A stretch of 42,651 nt of DNA from contig JBDNFD010000082.1 in the NCBI GenBank assembly GCA_041689995.1, positions 1 to 42,651 on the forward strand, given 5' to 3'. Numbering within the stretch: position 1 is the first letter of the stretch; each line of letters starts with the position of its first letter. The notes beneath the pieces were generated by a model. The model did not search any database and had not been told where the DNA came from. It worked only from the letters and a program-made list of their open reading frames with translations. This DNA comes from DASSWG01 sp041689995. GTDB lineage: Bacteria > Bacteroidota > Bacteroidia > Flavobacteriales > Flavobacteriaceae. This document shows, piece by piece, positions 34,959 to 42,593 of this stretch. Made by a program: the position numbers and the translations under genes.

Positions 34959-37367
34959 TTGGACTGTTATAAATACCTTTTTATCCTCCTGTTTTTCGGA
35001 GGTTTTCAGGGGGCTTTTTCTCAAGTGGAAATTTCAGGAATTGTTCTGGATTCCACCGAAAACCCTATTGCCTATACGAATGTTGTTCTTTTGCAAGAAA
35101 AGGATTCTACTGCGATAGGGGGTACGATCACTTCAGAGGAAGGAAGGTTTTCAATAGAAGTTCCCACAAAGGAAATTTATCTTTTGAAGTTTAGTTTTAT
35201 CGGATATAAGACTCTTTTAATGGAGATTGATCCTTCGGATATTTCCAAACCATTGGAAATTGTTTTAGCGGAAAGTGTTTCCAAACTGGCAGAGATTACC
35301 CTGAAAGCAAAACGACCGCACATTATCCGGAAAGCAGACCGATTGATTTTTAACATTGAAAACACTAGTCTTTCCAGCGATAATACTTGGGGAATTTTGC
35401 AAAAAACCCCCGGAGTAATTTCTATACAAGGCACTTTAAGCATTAGAAATGTTCCGGCAACGGTTTATATCAATGGACGAAAAGTAAATTTGCCAGCAGC
35501 CGATTTGAAGACGCTGTTGAAAAGTTATGCGGGCGAAAACATTCAGCAAATTGAAGTAATTGCCAATCCACCAGCTAGTTTTGATGCAGGAATTGGGCCT
35601 GTTTTGAACATCGTGACCACCACTAACCTGATTCCGGGATACAAAGGAAGTGTTTATGGCAATTATTCCCAGGCTGTCTTTCAGAAATATACCATAGGTA
35701 CAAGCCATTTCTACAAAACAGAAAAACTCAATCTATTTGTGAGTTATAATTATAATCCCGGCAAGGAATTCAAAAATGAGGAAAGTTATATCAATTTCAT
35801 GGATAGCGGGAACAAAGTATTTTCAAAATGGCGGTCCGATTTTGATAAAACGACCCACTTTTCCACCCATACCATCAATGCAATTTTGGATTATTCCTTC
35901 GATGATAAAAACAGCCTGAATTTTCAAGCAATGACTTTGCTTTCTCCCAATAAAACCTTCGACAATGTTGCCGTCACACGAATTTCCGATGCTGCGAATA
36001 ATCTGGATTCACTGTACACCACCGATAGTTATTTGGAAAACGATTTGCATAATATTGCGATGGATCTAGGTTATGAACACAAGTTCAATAAAAAAGGAAC
36101 TCAGCTTTCCGCCGTTTTTCATTTTACCGATTATAAACAAAATCAAGACCAACGTGTGGCTACAAATTATTTAGATCCGAGTGGAAACAACTTAAATTTC
36201 AATCAATTTTTTACAATTGCGGAACAAAAAACGCAGATTTATTCCGGAAAACTGGATTTTGAAACGAAGTTCGGAAAGGTTGATTTTATGAGCGGCCTAA
36301 AAATTGGTCAAGTGAATTCCGATAGCGGTTTGGATTTTTTTGATGTTCAAAATGCTTCCCCCAGTTTCAATACGACTTTGTCCGATTTGTTTTTATACGA
36401 CGAAACCGTATATGCCGGCTATGTGGATTTTGCCAAGAAATGGAACAAATGGAACGCAAAGGTGGGTTTGCGTGGCGAACAAACCGATCGTTCTGGAAAA
36501 TCGATTTCCACGGGAACGACCAATGACCGCAATTATTTTGAATTGTTCCCGACGGCCTATGTTTCCTATCAGGTGGCCGAAAATCACAGTTTTGCTTTTG
36601 ATTATGGAAGAAAGATCGCCCGTCCGAATTATGAAGCGTTGAACCCGTTCAAATATTTTATAAATGAAAATAATTTCAAATTGGGTAATCCTGGTTTGGA
36701 AGCTTCCATCAGCAATAACTTCAATTTGAATTATACCTATAAGAAAGCATATAGTTTTGATCTTTATTTTCGGGATAATGGAAATAATGCGGCGGCATTG
36801 GTTTTTCAGGACAACGAAGCCATGAATTTACGAAGTGTGCAAATGAATGTGGAAGACAGCAAATCTTATGGGCTTGATTTTCTGCATGGGCGTTCAATTA
36901 GTGACCGTTGGTATTCTCAGGTTTATGTCTCCATTTTTCACGAAGAAGAAACATTTTTGGCAATTGAAAGCGATTTTCCATTAGAAACCAATGAGATGGA
37001 TGCATTTTATATTTCTTTGAACAATAGCTTTGACCTTTCCAAAGATGGCAGTTTTTCAGGCGATTTAAACCTTTATTACCTTTCCAATTTTCTTGAAGGA
37101 TCTTACCAAATGGAAAATATTTTCTATTCTTCCATCGGTTTGCGAAAAAAACTGTGGAAAGGCCGTGCAGAAGTTTCATTCCGTGTACAAGATATTTTCA
37201 ATACTACGGCTGTTGAGTTATATTCAAAATACGGCAATCAGGACAATGGGTTTTTCTCCCATCCCGAAAATAGGTTCGTATTGTTTGGGATAAGGTTCAA
37301 TTTCGGAAATTCGCATTTGAGCGATAATGAACGCAGCAGCAGCAGCGAAGAACGAAAACGCTTATAA
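34959..37367 (+). CDS. Outer-membrane TonB-dependent-receptor-like protein (carboxypeptidase-regulatory-like N-domain)
   Basis: An 802-residue outer-membrane barrel protein. Signal peptide (about residues 1-21, ending AFSQ), then a carboxypeptidase-D-regulatory-like beta-sandwich (EISGIVLDSTENPIAYTNVV... to about residue 105), a plug-like region (KTPGVISIQ..., YINGRKV, IEVIANPPASFDA) and a beta-barrel to the C-terminus. It belongs to the outer membrane beta-barrel family related to TonB receptors; substrate unknown. Initiation appears to be at TTG 34959, since no in-frame ATG precedes the signal peptide. A Ser/Glu/Arg-rich hydrophilic tail follows the last strand, which is unusual for a barrel end. 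Confidence 0.88.
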   Translation: MDCYKYLFILLFFGGFQGAFSQVEISGIVLDSTENPIAYTNVVLLQEKDSTAIGGTITSEEGRFSIEVPTKEIYLLKFSFIGYKTLLMEIDPSDISKPLEIVLAESVSKLAEITLKAKRPHIIRKADRLIFNIENTSLSSDNTWGILQKTPGVISIQGTLSIRNVPATVYINGRKVNLPAADLKTLLKSYAGENIQQIEVIANPPASFDAGIGPVLNIVTTTNLIPGYKGSVYGNYSQAVFQKYTIGTSHFYKTEKLNLFVSYNYNPGKEFKNEESYINFMDSGNKVFSKWRSDFDKTTHFSTHTINAILDYSFDDKNSLNFQAMTLLSPNKTFDNVAVTRISDAANNLDSLYTTDSYLENDLHNIAMDLGYEHKFNKKGTQLSAVFHFTDYKQNQDQRVATNYLDPSGNNLNFNQFFTIAEQKTQIYSGKLDFETKFGKVDFMSGLKIGQVNSDSGLDFFDVQNASPSFNTTLSDLFLYDETVYAGYVDFAKKWNKWNAKVGLRGEQTDRSGKSISTGTTNDRNYFELFPTAYVSYQVAENHSFAFDYGRKIARPNYEALNPFKYFINENNFKLGNPGLEASISNNFNLNYTYKKAYSFDLYFRDNGNNAAALVFQDNEAMNLRSVQMNVEDSKSYGLDFLHGRSISDRWYSQVYVSIFHEEETFLAIESDFPLETNEMDAFYISLNNSFDLSKDGSFSGDLNLYYLSNFLEGSYQMENIFYSSIGLRKKLWKGRAEVSFRVQDIFNTTAVELYSKYGNQDNGFFSHPENRFVLFGIRFNFGNSHLSDNERSSSSEERKRL

Positions 37368-37440
37368 CGTTTGGTTTTCCCTTCAGTTGATCCCAATTCG
37401 GCAGGTCTGAAAAATTCCGTAATTTTGCAAAAATAATTTT

Positions 37441-38433
37441 TTGGTAAAAATCGGTAATATAGAAGTCGGGGAATTTCCCTTGTTGCTTGCGCCCATGGAG
37501 GACGTGAGTGATCCGCCTTTTCGTGCTTTGTGCAAAGAACAAGGTGCCGATGTGGTTTATACCGAATTTATTTCTTCCGAAGGATTGATCCGTGATGCCG
37601 CAAAAAGTGTGATGAAATTGGATATTTATGAAAAGGAACGTCCGGTTGGTATTCAAATTTTTGGCGCAAATCTCGATTCCATGTTGCGATCGGTGGAAAT
37701 AGTCGAAAAATCTGGTCCCAATATTATTGATATCAATTTTGGTTGTCCGGTGAAAAAAGTGGTTTCCAAAGGAGCTGGTGCCGGAATTTTAAAAGATGTT
37801 GACTTAATGGTTTCGTTGACCGATGCCATGGTGAAGCATACAAAACTGCCGATAACCATCAAAACACGTTTGGGCTGGGATCATGATTCCATAAAAATTA
37901 TGGAAGTCGCTGAACGCTTGCAAGATGTTGGGGCGAAATCGCTTGCTATTCATGGTCGAACACGCGCACAAATGTACAAAGGCAATGCTGATTGGGCCCC
38001 GATCGCAGAAGTGAAAAATAATCCGAGAATACACATCCCAATTTTTGGGAACGGCGATGTTAATTCACCCGAAAAGGCAATGGAAATGCGTGATCGGTTT
38101 GGGTTGGATGGCGCAATGATTGGACGCGCTAGCATTGGATATCCTTGGTTTTTTAGGGAAGTAAAATATTTTTTTGAAACAGGAAAACATTTACCACCGC
38201 CTACACTTCAGGAACGGGTGGAAGCCGCACGTCGCCATCTGCAAATGGCAATAGATTGGAAAGGGGAAAAACCCGGTGTTTTTGAAACCCGACGGCATTA
38301 CACCAACTATTTCAAAGGAATTCCACATTTCAAAGAATATCGAACAAAAATGGTGACGAGTGATGGATCCGAAGATGTTTTTGCCGTTTTTGATGAAGTG
38401 GAAAAAGCCTTCCCCGATTTTCAATTTGCTTAA
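37441..38433 (+). CDS. dusB: tRNA-dihydrouridine synthase (DusB-like)
   Basis: A 330-residue FMN enzyme that reduces uridine to dihydrouridine in tRNA D-loops. Motifs: LAPMEDVSDPPFRALC near the N-terminus, VGIQIFGAN, DINFGCPVKKV with the catalytic Cys102, IKTRLGWD, IHGRTRAQMYKG and IFGNGDV. Initiation is at TTG 37441, since the family N-terminus begins there. A TAATTTTG box lies at 37420-37427. Its TAA and the stop of the convergent FtsX-family gene share the bases TTAA at 38430-38433. Confidence 0.94.
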   Translation: MVKIGNIEVGEFPLLLAPMEDVSDPPFRALCKEQGADVVYTEFISSEGLIRDAAKSVMKLDIYEKERPVGIQIFGANLDSMLRSVEIVEKSGPNIIDINFGCPVKKVVSKGAGAGILKDVDLMVSLTDAMVKHTKLPITIKTRLGWDHDSIKIMEVAERLQDVGAKSLAIHGRTRAQMYKGNADWAPIAEVKNNPRIHIPIFGNGDVNSPEKAMEMRDRFGLDGAMIGRASIGYPWFFREVKYFFETGKHLPPPTLQERVEAARRHLQMAIDWKGEKPGVFETRRHYTNYFKGIPHFKEYRTKMVTSDGSEDVFAVFDEVEKAFPDFQFA

Positions 38434-39629
38434 TTTCCAAGTACTTTTTTTACTCTGCTCGCGGCCAAATAGGAAGCACCCATTCCCAAGATCATGATTG
38501 TAAAAAATACGATCATGATGTTTTGAAAATTCAGTGCAATTGGGTAAGGTAAAGTTGGGGTGATCATTACCAAATCAAATTTCAATTGAAGGATCACAAT
38601 AGCGATTCCGACTAAAATTCCCAAACCTCCCCAAAAAAAGGTGTTCAACGTTCCCTGCAAAAAGAAGATATTCTGAAGCTGCTGCGTTTTTGCGCCCAAA
38701 TCATGAAGGGTTTTAATATTTTCCCGTTTGTCCAGAATTACCATTAAAATGGAACCAACCATATTGAAAAGTGCAATGATCAACACCAGCGTACAGATCA
38801 AATATACCGCGAGATTTTCGGTGTTCAACATTTTGTAATAAGCTTCGTTTTGCTCCAATTTTGTTTTGATGAGGACCTTTTGGTTTAAAATCTGTTCGAT
38901 TTTTTCTTTTACAAAGTTTGCGTCCGCATTTGGGGAGAGTTTTATTTCGAGGGAAGAAATTTCCGAAGGTTTCAATCCTAATAATTCCCGCGCAAAATCG
39001 ATTTGAGTGAAAACAAATTTTCCATCCATTTCGTCATTTACGCTGTAAATTCCCGCTACGAAGGAGTTGGAGGTGTTAAACGCATCCCTAATATTCAGGA
39101 TTTGTCCTTTTCCCGGTTTTGGCGCCAAAATCCGTAGCGCGTGGGTATAGTCGTTCACGCCGACAGTCAATTGTTTTGAAATATCAAACCCAATAACTAC
39201 TTGATGGCTAAGGTCTGTGAGCCAGGAACCAATGATGATGGCGCTATCCATTTTAGTGACCTGAATGTAATTTTGATCGACACCTTTAATAATGGCTGGC
39301 ATGTTTTTCGAGTCGAAATCGAGCAAAACCCGTTCTTCGATGACTTTAGAAAACCCGTTGATTCCTTTAATCTCAGAAAGCTCTTTTGCTTCATCGGAAG
39401 AAAAGTCGATGGTTTTTCCCATCGCTGGCAATACTTTCAAATCCGGATCGAATTGATTGGAAAAAGAAAGACCAAATTCCCGCAATCCTGAAAATCCGGA
39501 TAAAACGATCATCAGCGCCAAGGCTCCGACAAATACTGCAATTCCGGAAATGAGCGAAATAATATTGATGGCATTCCGGTTGCTTTTAGAAAATAAGTAC
39601 CGCTTGGCGATGTATAATGAAAAATTCAT
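38430..39629 (-). CDS. FtsX/LolE-type ABC transporter permease
   Basis: A 399-residue permease: an N-terminal transmembrane span (about residues 20-45), a large periplasmic MacB-like domain, and three C-terminal spans (about 270-395) of the FtsX fold, with LLKIKQKLEQNEAYYKM-like helix before them. The pattern fits LolC/LolE-type lipoprotein release permeases, though the ATPase is not nearby. The ATG at 39629 (MNFSLYIAKRYL) is the family start; the frame extends to 39695 through a repeat-like segment that should not be translated. It follows rbfA by 109 bp. Confidence 0.88.
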   Translation of the reverse strand: MNFSLYIAKRYLFSKSNRNAINIISLISGIAVFVGALALMIVLSGFSGLREFGLSFSNQFDPDLKVLPAMGKTIDFSSDEAKELSEIKGINGFSKVIEERVLLDFDSKNMPAIIKGVDQNYIQVTKMDSAIIIGSWLTDLSHQVVIGFDISKQLTVGVNDYTHALRILAPKPGKGQILNIRDAFNTSNSFVAGIYSVNDEMDGKFVFTQIDFARELLGLKPSEISSLEIKLSPNADANFVKEKIEQILNQKVLIKTKLEQNEAYYKMLNTENLAVYLICTLVLIIALFNMVGSILMVILDKRENIKTLHDLGAKTQQLQNIFFLQGTLNTFFWGGLGILVGIAIVILQLKFDLVMITPTLPYPIALNFQNIMIVFFTIMILGMGASYLAASRVKKVLGN

Positions 39630-39738
39630 AAGCTTCTCCCCAGCCTTCTCCAAAGGAAAGGGGGCAAATTCGTTTTTAAAGATAACTTCAAGCAAATTGT
39701 CTTTGTATTGTAGCTTGTTCCGATGGTTTTGATATAAA

Positions 39739-40131
39739 TTAGGATTTTTTGCGTCTATCCAATAATTCCGGATTGGAAATGGGATTATGTTCTCCTTTCA
39801 CCGCTTTTTCTATTTTTTCGATGTATTCCAAGGAATCGTCCAAAAAGAAATGCAATTCTGGCATCCGGCGCAATTGGTTTTTGGTCCGCAGTGCAAGCTG
39901 ATGCTTTATTTGCGATTTGTACGCTGTAACTTCCTCCATGATTTTCGGAGCATCTTTCGTCGGAAAAATACTGAGATAAGCCTTCGCTTGTGAAAGATCG
40001 GTGGTCACTTTCACTTTGGAAACCGAGATCAACACCCCATGGTTTCCCGCTTCTTTCAGTGCTTGCTGTAACACATCCACTAGATCGCGCTGCAGAACAC
40101 CTCCAATTTTTTTCTGTCTATTTGTTTCCAT
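39739..40131 (-). CDS. rbfA: Ribosome-binding factor A
   Basis: A 130-residue KH-fold protein that assists 16S rRNA 5'-end maturation on the 30S subunit. The N-terminal ETNRQKKIGGVLQRDLVDVL, the central VKVTTDLSQAKAYLSIFP and the late LRRMPELHFFLDDSLEY are family signatures. Length is normal. It is divergent from the epimerase gene and is followed on the same strand by the FtsX-family permease, an order seen in other Bacteroidota. Confidence 0.95.
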   Translation of the reverse strand: METNRQKKIGGVLQRDLVDVLQQALKEAGNHGVLISVSKVKVTTDLSQAKAYLSIFPTKDAPKIMEEVTAYKSQIKHQLALRTKNQLRRMPELHFFLDDSLEYIEKIEKAVKGEHNPISNPELLDRRKKS

Positions 40132-40235
40132 ATTTGCAAAAGTAGCGTTTTTAAAATTATGGTATTTTTGTTTAACTTAATTCCGTTGGAAACAAATTGG
40201 GATTTCAGCATAAAATAATAATGAATCTAAATGAT

Positions 40236-40634
40236 ATGAAAATCGAACACATTGGTATAGCCGTGAAAGATATAGAAACGGCGAACCGTACTTACGAACT
40301 TTTGTTGGGGAAAAAGCCTTATAAATCCGAAGCCGTAAAAAGCGAAGGCGTGATTACATCTTTTTTTGAAAGCGGCGAAAGTAAAATAGAATTATTGGCC
40401 GCAACGACCGAAAACAGCCCCATTGCCAAATTCATTTCCAAACGTGGCGAAGGGATTCATCATATTGCTTTTGCGGTAGAAAATATTGTCGAAGAAATGG
40501 AACGCTTGAAAAAGGAGGGGTTTACATTGTTAAATGACCAACCCAAGAAAGGTGCGGACAATAAATTGGTGGCTTTTTTGCACCCAAAATCAAATCACGG
40601 GGTTTTGGTGGAATTGTGCCAGGAAATTGACTGA
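40236..40634 (+). CDS. mce: Methylmalonyl-CoA epimerase
   Basis: A 132-residue vicinal-oxygen-chelate-fold enzyme that interconverts (R)- and (S)-methylmalonyl-CoA in propionate and odd-chain or branched metabolism. KIEHIGIAVKDIETA, the RGEGIHHIAFAVENI metal-ligand region and VLVELCQE are visible. The ATG at 40236 gives the usual family N-terminus; 40221 or a TTG at 40197 would add 5 or 13 residues. A TATTTTTG box at 40163-40170 may belong to its promoter. Confidence 0.93.
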   Translation: MKIEHIGIAVKDIETANRTYELLLGKKPYKSEAVKSEGVITSFFESGESKIELLAATTENSPIAKFISKRGEGIHHIAFAVENIVEEMERLKKEGFTLLNDQPKKGADNKLVAFLHPKSNHGVLVELCQEID

Positions 40635-40689
40635 AGTTTAGGTCATAAAAAAGATTAGTCCCTGACTTATTTCTATTCTGAAGATGTTT

Positions 40690-40977
40690 TTATTCATTAT
40701 AAATGATTTTTAAATCATTCATGATATGGGGCTTTAACTTGGGGTTTATGAATTTTTCAGAAACCAAATCCACTTTTATATTTAATTTATTCTGTAATTC
40801 TTGTTGAAGTCGAATTAATTTAAACAAGCCAATAGTTTCTTTGAAATGATATAAAATATCAATATCACTATTCGCAGATGCCTCATTTTTTGCCACAGAA
40901 CCGAACACGCCAATTTTGGTGGGTTTAAAAGGTTTCATAGCATCTATAATAATATCGATTTGATTCTGTGTAAGCAT
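40690..40977 (-). CDS. MntA-type minimal nucleotidyltransferase, without a HepT partner
   Basis: A 95-residue minimal nucleotidyltransferase with an intact GSX10DXD motif (GSVAKNEASANSDID) and a downstream Asp in KVDLVSE. Such proteins are usually antitoxins that add AMP to a HEPN toxin encoded next to them. Here the expected downstream position has only 55 bp before the convergent epimerase stop, and no HEPN ORF is visible upstream, so it appears orphaned. Intact and possibly still active. Confidence 0.85.
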   Translation of the reverse strand: MLTQNQIDIIIDAMKPFKPTKIGVFGSVAKNEASANSDIDILYHFKETIGLFKLIRLQQELQNKLNIKVDLVSEKFINPKLKPHIMNDLKIIYNE

Positions 40978-41054
40978 AGTTCAAAAATAGGAAAATTATG
41001 GGTTGCTTACTTAATCGAAGTTTAATAAAAAATAAATTAGATTATAGGACGAAA

Positions 41055-41085
41055 ACAAAAAAGGGTTACAGAAGGGCAACCCTTT
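41055..41085 (-). terminator. Terminator-like hairpin downstream of the tRNA fragment
   Basis: An 8-bp stem AAAGGGTT/AACCCTTT with a 10-nt loop; on the minus strand it ends in a T run. It would have terminated the tRNA whose 3' half lies at 41095-41137. Confidence 0.7.
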
Positions 41086-41094
41086 GATTATTAC

Positions 41095-41137
41095 GTGGTC
41101 CCACCTGGGCTCGAACCGGGGACCACTTGATTATGAG
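41095..41137 (-). other. 3' half of a tRNA-Met (CAT) gene, att-site-like fragment
   Basis: Read on the minus strand this begins exactly at an anticodon loop CTCATAA (anticodon CAT at 41133-41135) and continues with the 3' anticodon stem, a T-arm (GGTTCGAGCC) and the acceptor 3' strand ending GGGACCAC. The expected 5' stem (CTTGA) is absent; the bases there read CGCAA, so no cloverleaf can form. A 3'-half tRNA starting at the anticodon loop is what tyrosine-recombinase integration leaves at one end of an island. Two TTGGTGC direct repeats at 41221 and 41233 could be arm-type sites. Confidence 0.75.
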
Positions 41138-41248
41138 TTGCGGTTTTGGCTGCTTATGAAAATAAATGTGCTGATTTGTAAGGCGTTACCCTTTTAAGTC
41201 TGTTTGTTTTAATTAAAATGTTGGTGCGTTTTTTGGTGCTGCATAAAC

Positions 41249-41722
41249 TCAATGTTTGAAGGTTAACCGTGCATCGACCGCCACCCAATTTTCCGATCCT
41301 CCGCCTTCATATACTTGCCATTCCAGATACCGTGTGAATTGTAATGAATTTGCCGTTACCGCCACATTATCAAAATCAGTTCCTCCTATGCTTATGGTTT
41401 TTATTTTTCCGTTTGAATATTCAACCGTGTAGGGAAACGGTACGCTTTCTCCGGAAGGTAATACCCTACTTCCAGCTCCATCATCATGAAATTTAAAAAT
41501 TGTTCCTGGCTTTTCATCCATCAAAATATCTTGAATTTCCTGCTTGCTGCGCGGTGGTTCAGAATTGACCCCTATTTCCAACACTTCCGCACTTTGGAAA
41601 TTCCAATCGCCGTGATCTATCAATAATTGTAATTCGGTTTCCGAAGATCCGCCGCCGCCATCGTCTTTGCTGCATGAAACCAATAAGGCCAAGGCCGAAA
41701 TAAATAGGATTGTTTTTTTTAT
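41249..41722 (-). CDS. Small lipoprotein with an apparent ATA start
   Basis: A roughly 157-residue protein of no family I recognise. The frame reads (M)KKTILFISALALLVSC, a near-perfect lipoprotein signal, but the initiating codon position is ATA at 41720-41722 rather than ATG. A TTG at 41692 would start translation inside the signal and lose the basic N-terminus. After the Cys come SKDD and a Gly-rich spacer, then a compact domain with no catalytic motif. Two possibilities: non-canonical or lost start codon (gene silenced), or a weak TTG start. The 19-bp leader just upstream is the same as that of the next gene. Confidence 0.6.
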   Translation of the reverse strand: MKKTILFISALALLVSCSKDDGGGGSSETELQLLIDHGDWNFQSAEVLEIGVNSEPPRSKQEIQDILMDEKPGTIFKFHDDGAGSRVLPSGESVPFPYTVEYSNGKIKTISIGGTDFDNVAVTANSLQFTRYLEWQVYEGGGSENWVAVDARLTFKH

Positions 41723-41727
41723 TTTAA

Positions 41728-41746
41728 AAAATTTAGGTTAATATTT
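41728..41746 (-). repeat. 19-bp leader motif, copy 1
   Basis: AAATATTAACCTAAATTTT (minus strand) lies 5 bp upstream of the ATA codon of the lipoprotein gene. The identical 19 bp occurs at 42393-42411. Confidence 0.85.
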
Positions 41747-41817
41747 GATTTAATTATTCTTTTAATTTAGTTGCTTTCCAAACCACGAACGATCCTGTTT
41801 TCAGTTAGCCGTAAAAT

Positions 41818-42384
41818 TCAAAAACTATAACCTAATCTTATCCCTAACCGTGACTCCCAGTTGTCCACATTTTTGTTGTCGATGCCACCTTTTCCCTTCA
41901 CTTCTATTTTCCACATTGTACCGATGTAAGGAACAACCGCTATGGGGCCAAGCATTAGTTTGTACCCAAATTCCGGGGCGAAAAAGGACCAGTATTGATA
42001 TTCCGCATTTGCACCATCTTCGTCATATTTAAATTTTCCATTTGAAAGACTATTGGAATAGTACAAACCTTTCCAAGCATGTGTTTTGCTTAAAAAGTTG
42101 GTGGTCCCAAGTTCGGAAACATAGCCAGTCATGTCTACTTCCGCGCCGCCAGCTTCATAAGTGAACCCCGCGTATGCAATGTTTCCGTGCCAAAAAATTT
42201 GATTATCGAAAACGTTTGCCGCTGCTTCAAAATAAACCCCAATTTGCGCGGGAAGGCCACCGGTATAAAGATAAACGGTAACCGTTCTGTTTTCGGGAAT
42301 CGTGGCTGTTTCGTTTTCCGTTTGGTTTTGGGCGAAAACCGACCCGCCCACGATTAGGGCTGTTGCTAAAATCACTTTTTTCAT
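41818..42384 (-). CDS. Outer-membrane beta-barrel-like protein
   Basis: A 188-residue secreted protein: signal peptide MKKVILATALIVGGSVFAQ, then alternating short hydrophobic strands rich in Tyr, Gly and Phe, and a C-terminal residue Phe (RLGYSF) as expected for insertion by the BAM machinery. I do not recognise a family; it may be a small outer-membrane channel or a structural protein. The lipoprotein gene follows on the same strand about 95 bp downstream, with the same leader, so they may be coordinated. Confidence 0.72.
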   Translation of the reverse strand: MKKVILATALIVGGSVFAQNQTENETATIPENRTVTVYLYTGGLPAQIGVYFEAAANVFDNQIFWHGNIAYAGFTYEAGGAEVDMTGYVSELGTTNFLSKTHAWKGLYYSNSLSNGKFKYDEDGANAEYQYWSFFAPEFGYKLMLGPIAVVPYIGTMWKIEVKGKGGIDNKNVDNWESRLGIRLGYSF

Positions 42385-42392
42385 TTGGTTAT

Positions 42393-42411
42393 AAAATTTA
42401 GGTTAATATTT
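42393..42411 (-). repeat. 19-bp leader motif, copy 2
   Basis: Identical to 41728-41746, here 8 bp upstream of the ATG of the barrel protein gene. Confidence 0.85.
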
Positions 42412-42524
42412 AATTTTTGCTCCATTATCCTTCTTGAAAAGGGATTTCTCATTGAAAGTTTGTAATGACAAGAAATCACAGAAAATAGAAACATATTATA
42501 TAAATTGAGTCATTAGTGTCCGAT

Positions 42525-42554
42525 AAAAAAAGCCTCATAAATCGAGGCTTTTTT
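42525..42554. terminator. Strong bidirectional hairpin inside the IS left end
   Basis: A perfect 11-bp stem AAAAAAGCCTC/GAGGCTTTTTT with a 7-nt loop and T runs on both strands. Insertion sequences often carry such a terminator upstream of the transposase to block outside transcription. Confidence 0.85.
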
Positions 42555-42593
42555 CGTATATAGAAGAATTAATCTCTGACAAAAAATTCAACT

